From contig CM048852.1 of assembly GCA_026545225.1 (NCBI GenBank), positions 12,558,146 through 12,622,145 on the forward strand: a DNA stretch of 64,000 nucleotides. Reading direction: 5' to 3'. Source of the stretch: Cornus controversa. Lineage: Eukaryota; Streptophyta; Magnoliopsida; Cornales; Cornaceae. Made by a program: the position numbers and the translations under genes. The notes beneath the pieces are model-generated. The model ran no database searches. It was given only the letters and a program-made list of their open reading frames with translations, and was not told the DNA's origin. Shown here piece after piece: positions 47,598-59,021 of the stretch (position 1 is its first letter; each line of letters opens with the position of its first letter).

Positions 47598-50500
47598 CTA
47601 ATTGTTTCTTTTACTTGTCCAGATGGTCGAATTTGGAACAAAGCACCATATGGTTGTGATCATTCATGAGTGCAGCAACAACGTCGTCACGGTCGAATTT
47701 GGCATAAAGCAACGTATAATTCTAAGTATGGCACGCGTTCACTTGGATTGGGACTTTTCGAATCAAAACAAGTCAAACGAAACATGTTCAAAATCGTTGT
47801 TGTGATTCTCTATTCTTCTCCACATCCAGACGGTCAATTCTAGCACAAAGCAACATACTGTTGTGGTCATGCCTGATTTTTGCAAGGAATTGTTCTTTTC
47901 GACTCAGAACAACTCAAACACACTTGGATGAAGATCGGATCGACATACTCGTCGTTTCTTTGGGAGGCTTTGATGGTTTAATTTCAAAATAAGCAACGTA
48001 CGATTCGTATTATGCCAGGACTTCTCCTGGAATGTGGTTTTCAAATCAAAACAACTCAAAGGAAACAAGTTTAAAATGGTTGGTAGCTTGCTAATTGTTT
48101 CCTTTAGATGTCCAAACGGTCGAATTTGGAACAAAGCACCATACGGTCGTGATGAAGATCGGATTGACTTGTTCGTCATTTCTTTTGGATGCTCTAATGG
48201 TCTAATTTGGAAAAAAGCTACGTACGATTCTGATTATGGCACGACTTCTCAAGGAATAGGGTTTTTGAATTAGAACAACTCAAACTAAACTTGTTTAAAA
48301 TCTTTGATAGCTTGCTAATTGTTTCTTTTACTTGTCCAGATGGTCGAATTTGGCACAAAGCACCATACGGTTCTGATCATTCATGAGTGCAGAAAGGACG
48401 TCGTCACGGTCGAATTTGGCATAAAGCAACGTATAATTCTAAGTATGGCACGATTTCACTTGGATTGGGACTTTTCGAATCAAAACAAGTCAAACGAAAC
48501 AAGTTCGAAATCGTTGTTGTGATTCTCTATTCTTCTGCACATCCAGACGGTCAATTCTAGCACAAAGCAACATACTGTTGTGGTCATGCCTGATTTTTGC
48601 AAGGAATTGTTCTTTTCGACTCAGAACAACTCAAACAAACTTGGATGAAGATCGGATCGACATACTCGTCGTTTCTTTGGGAGGCTTTGATGGTTTAATT
48701 TCAAAATAAGCAACGTACGATTCGTATTATGCCAGGACTTCTCCTGGAATGTGGTTTCCAAATCAAAACAACTCAAAGGAAACAAGTTTAAAATGGTTGG
48801 TAGCTTGCTAATTGTTTCCTTTAGATGTCCAAACGGTCGAATTTGGAACAAAGCACCATACAGTCGTGATGAAGATCGGATTGACTTGTTCGTCATTTCT
48901 TTTGGATGCTCTAATGGTCTAATTTGGAAAAAAGCTACGTACGATTCTGATTATGGCACAACTTCTCAAGGAATAGGGTTTTTGAATTAGAACAACTCAA
49001 ACTAAACTTGTTTAAAATCTTCGATAGCTTGCTAATTGTGTCTTTTACTTGTCCAGATGGTCGAATTTGGCACAAAGCACCATACGGTTCTGATCATTCA
49101 TGAGTGCAGAAAGGACGTCGTCACGGTCGAATTTGGCATAAAGCAACGTATAATTCTAAGTATGGCACGATTTCACTTGGATTGGGACTTTTCGAATCAA
49201 AACAAGTCAAACGAAACAAGTTCGAAATCGTTGTTGTGATTCTCTATTCTTCTGCACATCCAGACGGTCAATTCTAGCACAAAGCAACATACTGTTGTGG
49301 TCATGCCTGATTTTTGCAAGGAATTGTTCTTTTCGACTCAGAACAACTCAAACAAACTTGGATGAAGATCGGATCAACATACTCGTCGTTTCTTTGGGAG
49401 GCTTTGATGGTTTAATTTCAAAATAAGCAACGTACGATTCTTATTATGCCAAGACTTCTCCTGGAATGTGATTTTCAAATCAAAACAACTCAAAGGAAAC
49501 AAGTTTAAAATGGTTGGTTGCTTGCTAATTGTTTCCTTTAGATGTCCAAACGATCGAATTTGGAACAAAGCACCATACGGTTGTGATGAAGATCGGATTG
49601 ACTTGTTCGTCTTTTCTTTTGGACGCTTTGATGGTCTGATTTGGAAAAAAGCAACGTACGATTCTGATTATGGCACGACTTCTCCTGGAATGTGGTTTTC
49701 GAATTAGAACAACTCAAACTAAACTTGTTTAAAATCTTCGATAGCTTGCTAATTGTTTCTTTTAGTTGTCTAGATGGTCGAATTTGGCACAAAGCACCAT
49801 ACGGTTCTGATCATTCATGAGTGCAGAAAGGACGTCGTCACGGTCGAATTTGGCTTAGAGCAACGTATAATTCTAAGTATGGCACAATTTCACTTGGATT
49901 GGGACTTTTCGAATCAAAACAAGTCAAACGAAACAAGTTTGAAATCGTTGTTGTGATTCTCTATTCTTCTGCACAGCCAGACGGTCAATTCTAGCACAAA
50001 GCAACATACTGTTGTGGTCATGCCTGATTTTTGCATGGAATTGTTCTTTTCGACTCAGAACAACTCAACCAAACTTGGATGAAGATCGGATCGACATACT
50101 CGTCGTTTCTTTGGGAGGCTTTGATGGTTTAATTTCAAAATAAGCAACGTACGATTCTTATTATGCCAAGACTTCTCCTGGAATGTGATTTTCAAATCAA
50201 AACAACTCAAAGGAAACAAGTTTAAAATGGTTGGTTGCTTGCTAATTGTTTCCTTTAGATGTCCAAACGATCGAATTTGGAACAAAGCACCATACGGTTG
50301 TGATTAAGATCGGATTGACTTGTTCGTCATTTCTTTTGGATGCTTTGATGGTCTAATTTGGAAAAAAGCTACGTACGATTCTGATTATGGCACGACTTCT
50401 CAAGGAATAGGGTTTTTGAATTAGAAAAACTCAAACTAAACTTGTTTAAAATCTTCGATAGCTTGCTAATTGTTTCTTTTACTTGTCCAGATGGTCGAAT

Positions 50501-52622
50501 TTGGAACAAAGCACCATACGGTTCTGATCATTTCATGAGTGCAGAAAGGACGTCGTCACGGTCGAATTTGGCATAAAGCAACGTATAATTCTAAGTATGG
50601 CACGATTTCACTTGGATTGGGACTTTTCGAATCAAAACAAGTCAAACGAAACAAGTTCGAAATCGTTGTTGTGATTCTCTATTCTTCTGCACATCCAGAC
50701 GGTCAATTCTAGCACAAAGCAACATACTGTTGTGGTCATGCCTGATTTTTGCAAGGAATTGTTCTTTTCGACTCAGAACAACTCAAACAAACTTGGATGA
50801 AGATCGGATCGACATACTCGTCGTTTCTTTGGGAGGCTTTGATGGTTTAATTTCAAAATAAGCAACGTACGATTCGTATTATGCCAGGACTTCTCCTGGA
50901 ATGTGGTTTTCAAATCAAAACAACTTAAAGGAAACAAGTTTAAAATGGTTGGTAGCTTGCTAATTGTTTCCTTTAGATGTCCAAACGGTCGAATTTGGAA
51001 CAAAGCACCATACGGTCGTGATGAAGATCGGATTGACTTGTTCGTCATTTCTTTTGGATGCTCTAATGGTCTAATTTGGAAAAAAGCTACGTACGATTCT
51101 GATTATGGCACGACTTCTCAAGGAATAGGGTTTTTGAATTAGAACAACTCAAACTAAACTTGTTTAAAATCTTCGATAGCTTGCTAATTGTTTCTTTTAC
51201 TTGTCCAGATGGTCGAATTTGGCACAAAGCACCATACGGTTGTGATCATTCATGAGTGCAGCAAGGACGTCGTCACGGTCGAATTTGGCATAAAGCAACA
51301 TATAATTCTAAGTATGGCACAATTTCACTTGGATTGGGACTTTTCGAATCAAAACAAGTCAAACGAAACAAGTTCGAAATCGTTGTTGTGATTCTCTATT
51401 CTTCTGCACATCCAGACGGTCAATTCTAGCACAAAGCAACATACTGTTGTGGTCATGCCTGATTTTTGCAAGGAATTGATCTTTTCGACTCAGAACAACT
51501 CAAACAAACTTGGATGAAGATCGGATCGACATACTCGTCGTTTCTTTGGGAGGCTTTGATGGTTTAATTTCAAAATAAGCAACGTACGATTCGTATTATG
51601 CCAGGACTTCTCCTGGAATGTGGTTTTCAAATCAAAACAACTCAAAGGAAACAAGTTTAAAATGGTTGGTAGCTTGCTAATTATTTCCTTTAGATGTCCA
51701 AACGGTCGAATTTGGAACAAAGCACCATACGGTCGTGATGAAGATCGGATTGACTTGTTCGTCATTTCTTTTGGATGCTGTAATGATCTAATTTGGAAAA
51801 AAGCTACGTACGATTATGATTATGGCACGATTTCTCAAGGAATAGGGTTTTTGAATTAGAACAACTCAAACTAAACTTGTTTAAAATCTTCGATAGCTTG
51901 CTAATTGTGTCTTTTACTTGTCCAGATGGTCGAATTTGGCACAAAGCACCATACGGTTCTGATCATTCATGAGTGCAGAAAGGACGTCGTCACGGTCGAA
52001 TTTGGCATAAAGCAACGTATAATTCTAAGTATGGCACGATTTCACTTGGATTGGGACTTTTCGAATCAAAACAAGTCAAACGAAACAAGTTCGAAATCGT
52101 TGTTGTGATTCTCTATTCTTCTGCACAGCCAGACGGTCAATTCTAGCACAAAGCAACATACTGTTGTGGTCATCCCTGATTTTTGCAAGGAATTGTTCTT
52201 TTCGACTCAGAACAACTCAAACAAACTAGGATGAAGATCGGATCGACATACTCGTCGTTTCTTTGGGAGGCTTTGATGGTTTAATTTCAAAATAAGCAAC
52301 GTACGATTCTTATTATGCCAAGACTTCTCCTGGAATGTGATTTTCAAATCAAAACAACTCAAAGGAAACAAGTTTAAAATGGTTGGTTGCTTGCTAATTG
52401 TTTCCTTTAGATGTCCAAACGGTCGAATTTGGAACAAAGCACCATACGGTTGTGATGAAGATCGGATTGACTGTTTCGTCATTTCTTTTGGATGCTTTGA
52501 TGGTCTAATTTGGAAAAAAGCAACGTACGATTCTGATTATGGCACGACTTCTCAAGGAATAGGGTTTTTGAATTAGAACAACTCAAACTAAACTTGTTTA
52601 AAATCTTCGATAGCTTGCTAAT
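47598..52622 (+). repeat. Satellite: seven monomers between Cassandra 5 and 6
   Basis: Monomers start at 47625 (alpha), 48342 (alpha), 49059 (delta), 49776 (beta), 50493 (alpha, 718 bp because of an extra T in CATTTCATGAG), 51211 (alpha) and 51928 (beta, interrupted at 52623). The stretch of about 48.75-50.4 kb recurs at 53.75-55.4 kb, offset 4996 bp. The alpha monomer at 51211 carries the cluster GATGCTGTAATGATC, CGATTATGATTATGG and CGATTTCTC, which is reused at 56206, 56923 and 61917. Confidence 0.85.
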
Positions 52623-52679
52623 TGTAACGCCCCACCCTATCCAGACACAATATTGTCCGCTTTTGGTTCCCCCGGACCA

Positions 52680-52753
52680 GAGACTTCCCAGGGGGTCACC
52701 CATCCTGGTTCTACTCCCAGCTAAGCACGCTTAACTGTGGAGTTCTGGTGGGT
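52680..52753 (-). ncRNA. 5S rRNA-derived domain, Cassandra 6 left LTR
   Basis: Promoter boxes intact as in the other left LTRs. Confidence 0.82.
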
Positions 52754-53057
52754 TCACAACCATCACGACTTTAAAACGCGTTGTGTCATAGAAGGGTGAT
52801 AATCATACATATAATACTTCCCCATTCCTAGCCAGGCGATGTGGGATTGAGCACCCTGTAGCCTGCCAGTGTGGTAGCTCGCCCAGTGTCTCGCACCCGC
52901 CCACATCACACCGCCCACAAGGGTCACCACAATCCACCCCCATAGGAGGCCCGACCTCCCCGTCGGCACACTTCCGGCTGGGTCAGGCTCTGATACCATT
53001 TGTAACGCCCCACCCTATCCAGACACAATATTGTCCGCTTTTGGTTCCCCCGGACCA

Positions 53058-53131
53058 GAGACTTCCCAGGGGGTCACCCATCCTGGTACTACTCCCAGCT
53101 AACCACGCTTAACTGTGGAGTTCTGGTGGGT
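53058..53131 (-). ncRNA. 5S rRNA-derived domain, Cassandra 6 right LTR
   Basis: Altered A-box as in the other right LTRs. A private C-to-T change (GGGTTTACAACC) lies at its edge. Confidence 0.8.
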
Positions 53132-53310
53132 TTACAACCATCACGGCTTTAAAACGCGTTGTGTCATAGAAGGGTGATAATCATACATATAATACTTCCC
53201 CATTCCTACCCAGACGATGTGGGATTGAGCACCCTGTAGCCTGCCAGTGTGGTAGCTCGCCCAGTGTCTCGCACCCGCCCACATCACACCCGCCCACAAG
53301 GGTCACCACA

Positions 53311-56300
53311 CTAATTGTTTCTTTTACTTGTCCAGATGGTCGAATTTGGAACAAAGCACCATACGGTTGTGATCATTCATGAGTGCAGCAACAACGTCGT
53401 CACGGTCGAATTTGGCATAAAGCAACGTATAATTCTAAGTATGGCACGCGTTCACTTGGATTGGGACTTTTCGAATCAAAACAAGTCAAACGAAACATGT
53501 TCAAAATCGTTGTTGTGATTCTCTATTCTTCTCCACATCCAGACGGTCAATTATAGCACAAAGCAACATAGTGTTGTGGTCATGCCTGATTTTTGCAAGG
53601 AATTGTTCTTTTCGACTCAGAACAACTCAAACACACTTGGATGAAGATCGGATCGACATACTCGTCGTTTCTTTGGGAGGCTTTGATGGTTTAATTTCAA
53701 AATAAGCAACGTACGATTCGTATTATGCCAGGACTTCTCCTGGAATGTGGTTTCCAAATCAAAACAACTCAAAGGAAACAAGTTTAAAATGGTTGGTAGC
53801 TTGCTAATTGTTTCCTTTAGATGTCCAAACGGTCGAATTTGGAACAAAGCACCATACAGTCGTGATGAAGATCGGATTGACTTGTTCGTCATTTCTTTTG
53901 GATGCTCTAATGGTCTAATTTGGAAAAAAGCTACGTACGATTCTGATTATGGCACGGCTTCTCAAGGAATAGGGTTTTTGAATTAGAACAACTCAAACTA
54001 AACTTGTTTAAAATCTTCGATAGCTTGCTAATTGTGTCTTTTACTTGTCCAGATGGTCGAATTTGGCACAAAGCACCATACGGTTCTGATCATTCATGAG
54101 GGCAGAAAGGACGTCGTCACGGTCGAATTTGGCATAAAGCAACGTATAATTCTAAGTATGGCACGATTTCACTTGGATTGGGACTTTTCGAATCAAAACA
54201 AGTCAAACGAAACAAGTTCGAAATCGTTGTTGTGATTCTCTATTCTTCTGCACATCCAGACGGTCAATTCTAGCACAAAGCAACATACTGTTGTGGTCAT
54301 GCCTGATTTTTGCAAGGAATTGTTCTTTTCGACTCAGAACAACTCAAACAAACTTGGATGAAGATCGGATCGACATACTCGTCGTTTCTTTGGGAGGCTT
54401 TGATGGTTTAATTTCAAAATAAGCAACGTACGATTCTTATTATGCCAAGACTTCTCCTGGAATGTGATTTTCAAATCAAAACAACTCAAAGGAAACAAGT
54501 TTAAAATGGTTGGTTGCTTGCTAATTGTTTCCTTTAGATGTCCAAACGATCGAATTTGGAACAAAGCACCATACGGTTGTGATGAAGATCGGATTGACTT
54601 GTTCGTCGTTTCTTTTGGACGCTTTGATGGTCTGATTTGGAAAAAAGCAACGTACGATTCTGATTACGGCACAACTTCTCCTGTAATGTGGTTTTCGAAT
54701 TAGAACAACTCAAACTAAACTTGTTTAAAATCTTCGATAGCTTGCTAATTGTTTCTTTTAGTTGTCTAGATGGTCGAATTTGGCACAAAGCACCATACGG
54801 TTCTGATCATTCATGAGTGCAGAAAGGACGTCGTCACGGTCGAATTTGGCTTAGAGCAACGTATAATTCTAAGTATGGCACAATTTCACTTGGATTGGGA
54901 CTTTTCGAATCAAAACAAGTCAAACGAAACAAGTTTGAAATCGTTGTTGTGATTCTCTATTCTTCTGCACAGCCAGACGGTCAATTCTAGCACAAAGCAA
55001 CATACTGTTGTGGTCATGCCTGATTTTTGCATGGAATTGTTCTTTTCGACTCAGAACAACTCAACCAAACTTGGATGAAGATCGGATCGACATACTCGTC
55101 GTTTCTTTGGGAGGCTTTGATGGTTTAATTTCAAAATAAGCAACGTACGATTCTTATTATGCCAAGACTTCTCCTGGAATGTGATTTTCAAATCAAAACA
55201 ACTCAAAGGAAACAAGTTTAAAATGGTTGGTTGCTTGCTAATTGTTTCCTTTAGATGTCCAAACGATCGAATTTGGAACAAAGCACCATACGGTTGTGAT
55301 TAAGATCGGATTGACTTGTTCGTCATTTCTTTTGGATGCTTTGATGGTCTAATTTGGAAAAAAGCAACGTACGATTCTGATTATGGCACGACTTCTCAAG
55401 GAATAGGGTTTTTGAATTAGAACAACTCAAACTAAACTTGTTGAAAATCTTGGATAGCTTGCTAAATGTTTCTTTTACTTGTCCAGATGGTCGAATTTGG
55501 AACAAAGCACCATACGGTTGTGATCATTCATGAGTGCAGCAACAACGTCGTCACGGTCGAATTTGGCATAAAGCAACGTATAATTCTAAGTATGGCACGC
55601 GTTCACTTGGATTGGGACTTTTCGAATCAAAACAAGTCAAACGAAACATGTTCAAAATCGTTGTTGTGATTCTCTATTCTTCTCCACATCCAGACGGTCA
55701 ATTCTAGCACAAAGCAACATACTGTTGTGGTCATGCCCGATTTTTGCAAGGAATTGTTCTTTTCGACTCAGAACAACTCAAACAGACTTGGATGAAGATC
55801 GGATCGACATACTCGTCGTTTCTTTGGGAGGCTTTGATGGTTTAATTTCAAAATAAACAACGTACGATTCGTATTATGCCAGGACTTCTCCTGGAATGTG
55901 GTTTTCAAATCAAAACAACTCAAAGGAAACAAGTTTAAAATGGTTGGTAGCTTTCTAATTGTTTCCTTTAGATGTCCAAACGGTCGAATTTGGAACAAAG
56001 CACCATACAGTCGTGATGAAGATCGGATTGACTTGTTCGTCATTTCTTTTGGATGCTCTAATGGTCTAATTTGGAAAAAAGCTACGTACGATTCTGATTG
56101 TGGCACCACTTCTCAAGGAATAGGGTTTTTGAATTAGAACAACTCAAACTAAACTTGTTTAAAATCTTCGATAGCTTGCTAATTGTTTCTTTTACTTGTC
56201 TAGATGGTCGAATTTGGCACAAAGCACCATACGGTTCTGATCATTCATGAGTGCAGAAAGGACGTCGTCACGGTCGAATTTGGCATAAAGCAACGTATAA

Positions 56301-58334
56301 TTCTAAGTATGGCACGATTTCACTTGGATTGGGACTTTTCGAATCAAAACAAGTCAAACGAAACAAGTTCGAAATCGTTGTTGTGATTCTCTATTCTTCT
56401 GCACATCCAGACGGTCAATTCTAGCACAAAGCAACATACTGTTGTGGTCATGCCTGATTTTTGCAAGGAATTGATCTTTTCGACTCAGAACAACTCAAAC
56501 AAACTTGGATGAAGATCGGATCGACATACTCGTCGTTTCTTTGGGAGGCTTTGATGGTTTAATTTCAAAATAAGCAACGTACGATTCGTATTATGCCAGG
56601 ACTTCTCCTGGAATGTGGTTTTCAAATCAAAACAACTCAAAGGAAACAAGTTTAAAATGGTTGGTAGCTTGCTAATTATTTCCTTTAGATGTCCAAACGG
56701 TCGAATTTGGAACAAAGCACCATACGGTCGTGATGAAGATCGGATTGACTTGTTCGTCATTTCTTTTGGATGCTGTAATGATCTAATTTGGAAAAAAGCT
56801 ACGTACGATTATGATTATGGCACGATTTCTCAAGGAATAGGGTTTTTGAATTAGAACAACTCAAACTAAACTTGTTTAAAATCTTCGATAGCTTGCTAAT
56901 TGTTTCTTTTACTTGTCCAGATGGTCGAATTTGGCACAAAGCACTATACGGTTGTGATCATTCATGAGTGCAGCAAGGACGTTGTCACGGTCGAATTTGG
57001 CATAAAGCAACATATAATTCTAAGTATGGCACAATTTCACTTGGATTGGGACTTTTCGAATCAAAACAAGTCAAACGAAACAAGTTCGAAATCGTTGTTG
57101 TTATTCTCTATTCTTCTGCACAGCCAGACGGTTAATTCTAGCACAAAGCAACATACTGTTGTGGTCATGCCTAATTTTTGCATGAAATTGTTCTTTTCGA
57201 CTCAGAACAACTCAAACAAACTTGGATGAAGATCGGATCGACATACTCGTCGTTTCTTTGGGAGGCTTTGATGGTTTAATTTCAAAATAAGCAACGTACG
57301 ATTCGTATTATGCCAGGACTTCTCCTGGAATGTGGTTTTCAAATCAAAACAACTCAAAGGAAACAAGTTTAAAATGGTTGGTAGCTTGCTAATTATTTCC
57401 TTTAGATGTCCAAACGGTCGAATTTGGAACAAAGCACCATACGGTCGTGATGAAGATCGGATTGACTTGTTCGTCATTTCTTTTGGATGCTGTAATGATC
57501 TAATTTGGAAAAAAGCTACGTACGATTATGATTATGGCACGATTTCTCAAGGAATAGGGTTTTTGAATTAGAACAACTCAAACTAAACTTGTTTAAAATC
57601 TTCGATAGCTTGCTAATTGTGTCTTTTACTTGTCCAGATGGTCGAATTTGGCACAAAGCACCATACGGTTCTGATCATTCATGAGTGCAGAAAGGACGTC
57701 GTCACGGTCGAATTTGGCATAAAGCAACGTATAATTCTAAGTATGGCACGATTTCACTTGGATTGGGACTTTTCGAATCAAAACAAGTCAAACGAAACAA
57801 GTTCGAAATCGTTGTTGTGATTCTCTATTCTTCTGCACAGCCAGACGGTCAATTCTAGCACAAAGCAACATACTATTGTGGTCATCCCTGATTTTTGCAA
57901 GGAATTGTTATTTTCGACTCAGAACAACTCAAACAAACTAGGATGAAGATCGGATCAACATACTCGTCGTTTCTTTGGGAGGCTTTGATGGTTTAATTTC
58001 AAAATAAGCAACGTACGATTCTTATTATGCCAAGACTTCTCCTGGAATGTGATTTTCAAATCAAAACAACTCAAAGGAAACAAGTTTAAAATGGTTGGTT
58101 GCTTGCTAATTGTTTCCTTTAGATGTCCAAACGGTCGAATTTGGAACAAAGCACCATACGGTTGTGATGAAGATCGGATTGACTGTTTCGTCATTTCTTT
58201 TGGATGCTTTGATGGTCTAATTTGGAAAAAAGCAACGTACGATTCTGATTATGGCACGACTTCTCAAGGAATAGGGTTTTTGAATTAGAACAACTCAAAC
58301 TAAACTTGTTTAAAATCTTCGATAGCTTGCTAAT
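53311..58334 (+). repeat. Satellite higher-order repeat: ~5.71-kb unit, copy 1
   Basis: Seven monomers: 53338 (alpha), 54055 (delta), 54772 (beta), 55489 (alpha, GCAGCAACAACG), 56206 (alpha), 56923 (alpha) and 57640 (beta, interrupted at 58335). With Cassandra the unit is 5711 bp. A Cassandra-free beta-to-GCAGCAACAACG junction at 55462 reads CTAAATG instead of CTAATTG. Confidence 0.88.
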
Positions 58335-58391
58335 TGTAACGCCCCACCCTATCCAGACACAATATTATCCGCTTTTGGTTCCCCCGGACCA

Positions 58392-58465
58392 GAGACTTCC
58401 CAGGGGGTCACCCATCCTGGTTCTACTCCCAGCTAAGCACGCTTAACTGTGGAGTTCTGGTGGGT
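58392..58465 (-). ncRNA. 5S rRNA-derived domain, Cassandra 7 left LTR
   Basis: Promoter boxes intact as in the other left LTRs. A G-to-A change (ATATTATCCGC) lies downstream of the domain. Confidence 0.8.
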
Positions 58466-58697
58466 TCACAACCATCACGACTTTAAAACGCGTTGTGTCA
58501 TAGAAGGGTGATAATCATACATATAATACTTCCCCATTCTTAGCCAGGCGATGTGGGATTGAGCACCCTGTAGCCTGCCAGTGTGGTAGCTCGCCCAGTG
58601 TCTCGCACCCGCCCACATCACACCGCCCACAAGGGTCACCACAATCCACCACCATAGGAGGCCCGACGTCCCCGTCGGCACACTTCCGGCTGGGTCA

Positions 58698-58710
58698 GGC
58701 TCTCATACCA
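58698..58710 (-). other. Mutated primer binding site of Cassandra 7
   Basis: The minus strand reads TGGTATGAGAGCC; the other six copies read TGGTATCAGAGCC. One mismatch to initiator tRNA-Met would weaken priming. Confidence 0.85.
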
Positions 58711-58769
58711 TTTGTAACGCCCCACCCTATCCAGACACAATATTGTCCGCTTTTGGTTCCCCCGGACCA

Positions 58770-58842
58770 GAGACTTCCCAGGGGGTCACCCATCCTGGTA
58801 CTACCCCAGCTAACCACGCTTAACTGTGGAGTTCTGGTGGGT
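58770..58842 (-). ncRNA. 5S rRNA-derived domain, Cassandra 7 right LTR
   Basis: It has the altered A-box plus a 1-bp deletion (CTACCCCAGC on the plus strand), which shortens the spacing between A-box and C-box. Confidence 0.8.
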
Positions 58843-59021
58843 TCACAACCATCACGGCTTTAAAACGCGTTCTGTCATAGAAGGGTGATAATCATACATA
58901 TAATACTTCCCCATTCCTACCCAGACGATGTGGGATTGAGCACCCTGTAGCCTGCCAGTGTGGTAGCTCGCCCAGTGTCTCGCACCCGCCCACATCACAC
59001 CCGCCCACAAGGGTCACCACA

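Larger units (their letters stand above)
52623..53310 (-). mobile_element. Cassandra-type TRIM retrotransposon, copy 6
   Basis: 688 bp. LTRs at 52623-52931 (309 bp, one C lost in CACACCGCCC) and 53001-53310 (310 bp); primer binding site at 52986-52998; CTAAT duplications at 52618-52622 and 53311-53315. It shares with copy 7 the same 1-bp loss, the CATCACGACTTT change, and CTTTTGGTT in the right LTR, where copies 1-5 have CTTTGGGTT. Copies 6 and 7 are sisters. Confidence 0.95.
58335..59021 (-). mobile_element. Cassandra-type TRIM retrotransposon, copy 7 (decaying)
   Basis: 687 bp. LTRs at 58335-58643 and 58713-59021 (309 bp each, by different single-base losses); CTAAT duplications at 58330-58334 and 59022-59026. 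The primer binding site at 58698-58710 is changed (TGGTATGAGAGCC) and the polypurine tract is broken (GGTGGTGGAT instead of GGGGGTGGAT). Both priming signals are hit, so this is the most degraded copy. Confidence 0.95.

Noticed and set aside
50493-51210. 718-bp monomer with an extra T (CATTTCATGAG) as a new class
   Set aside because: It occurs once, in a T run, and may be a private change or a sequencing error. It does not define a lineage.
56900-57229. Longer 109-codon frame (also at 62611-62940)
   Set aside because: It results from one stop codon changing to a sense codon (GTTGTTGTTATTC instead of GTTGTTGTGATTC) plus a second shared change, in two related monomers only. There is no sign of selection or of a start signal.
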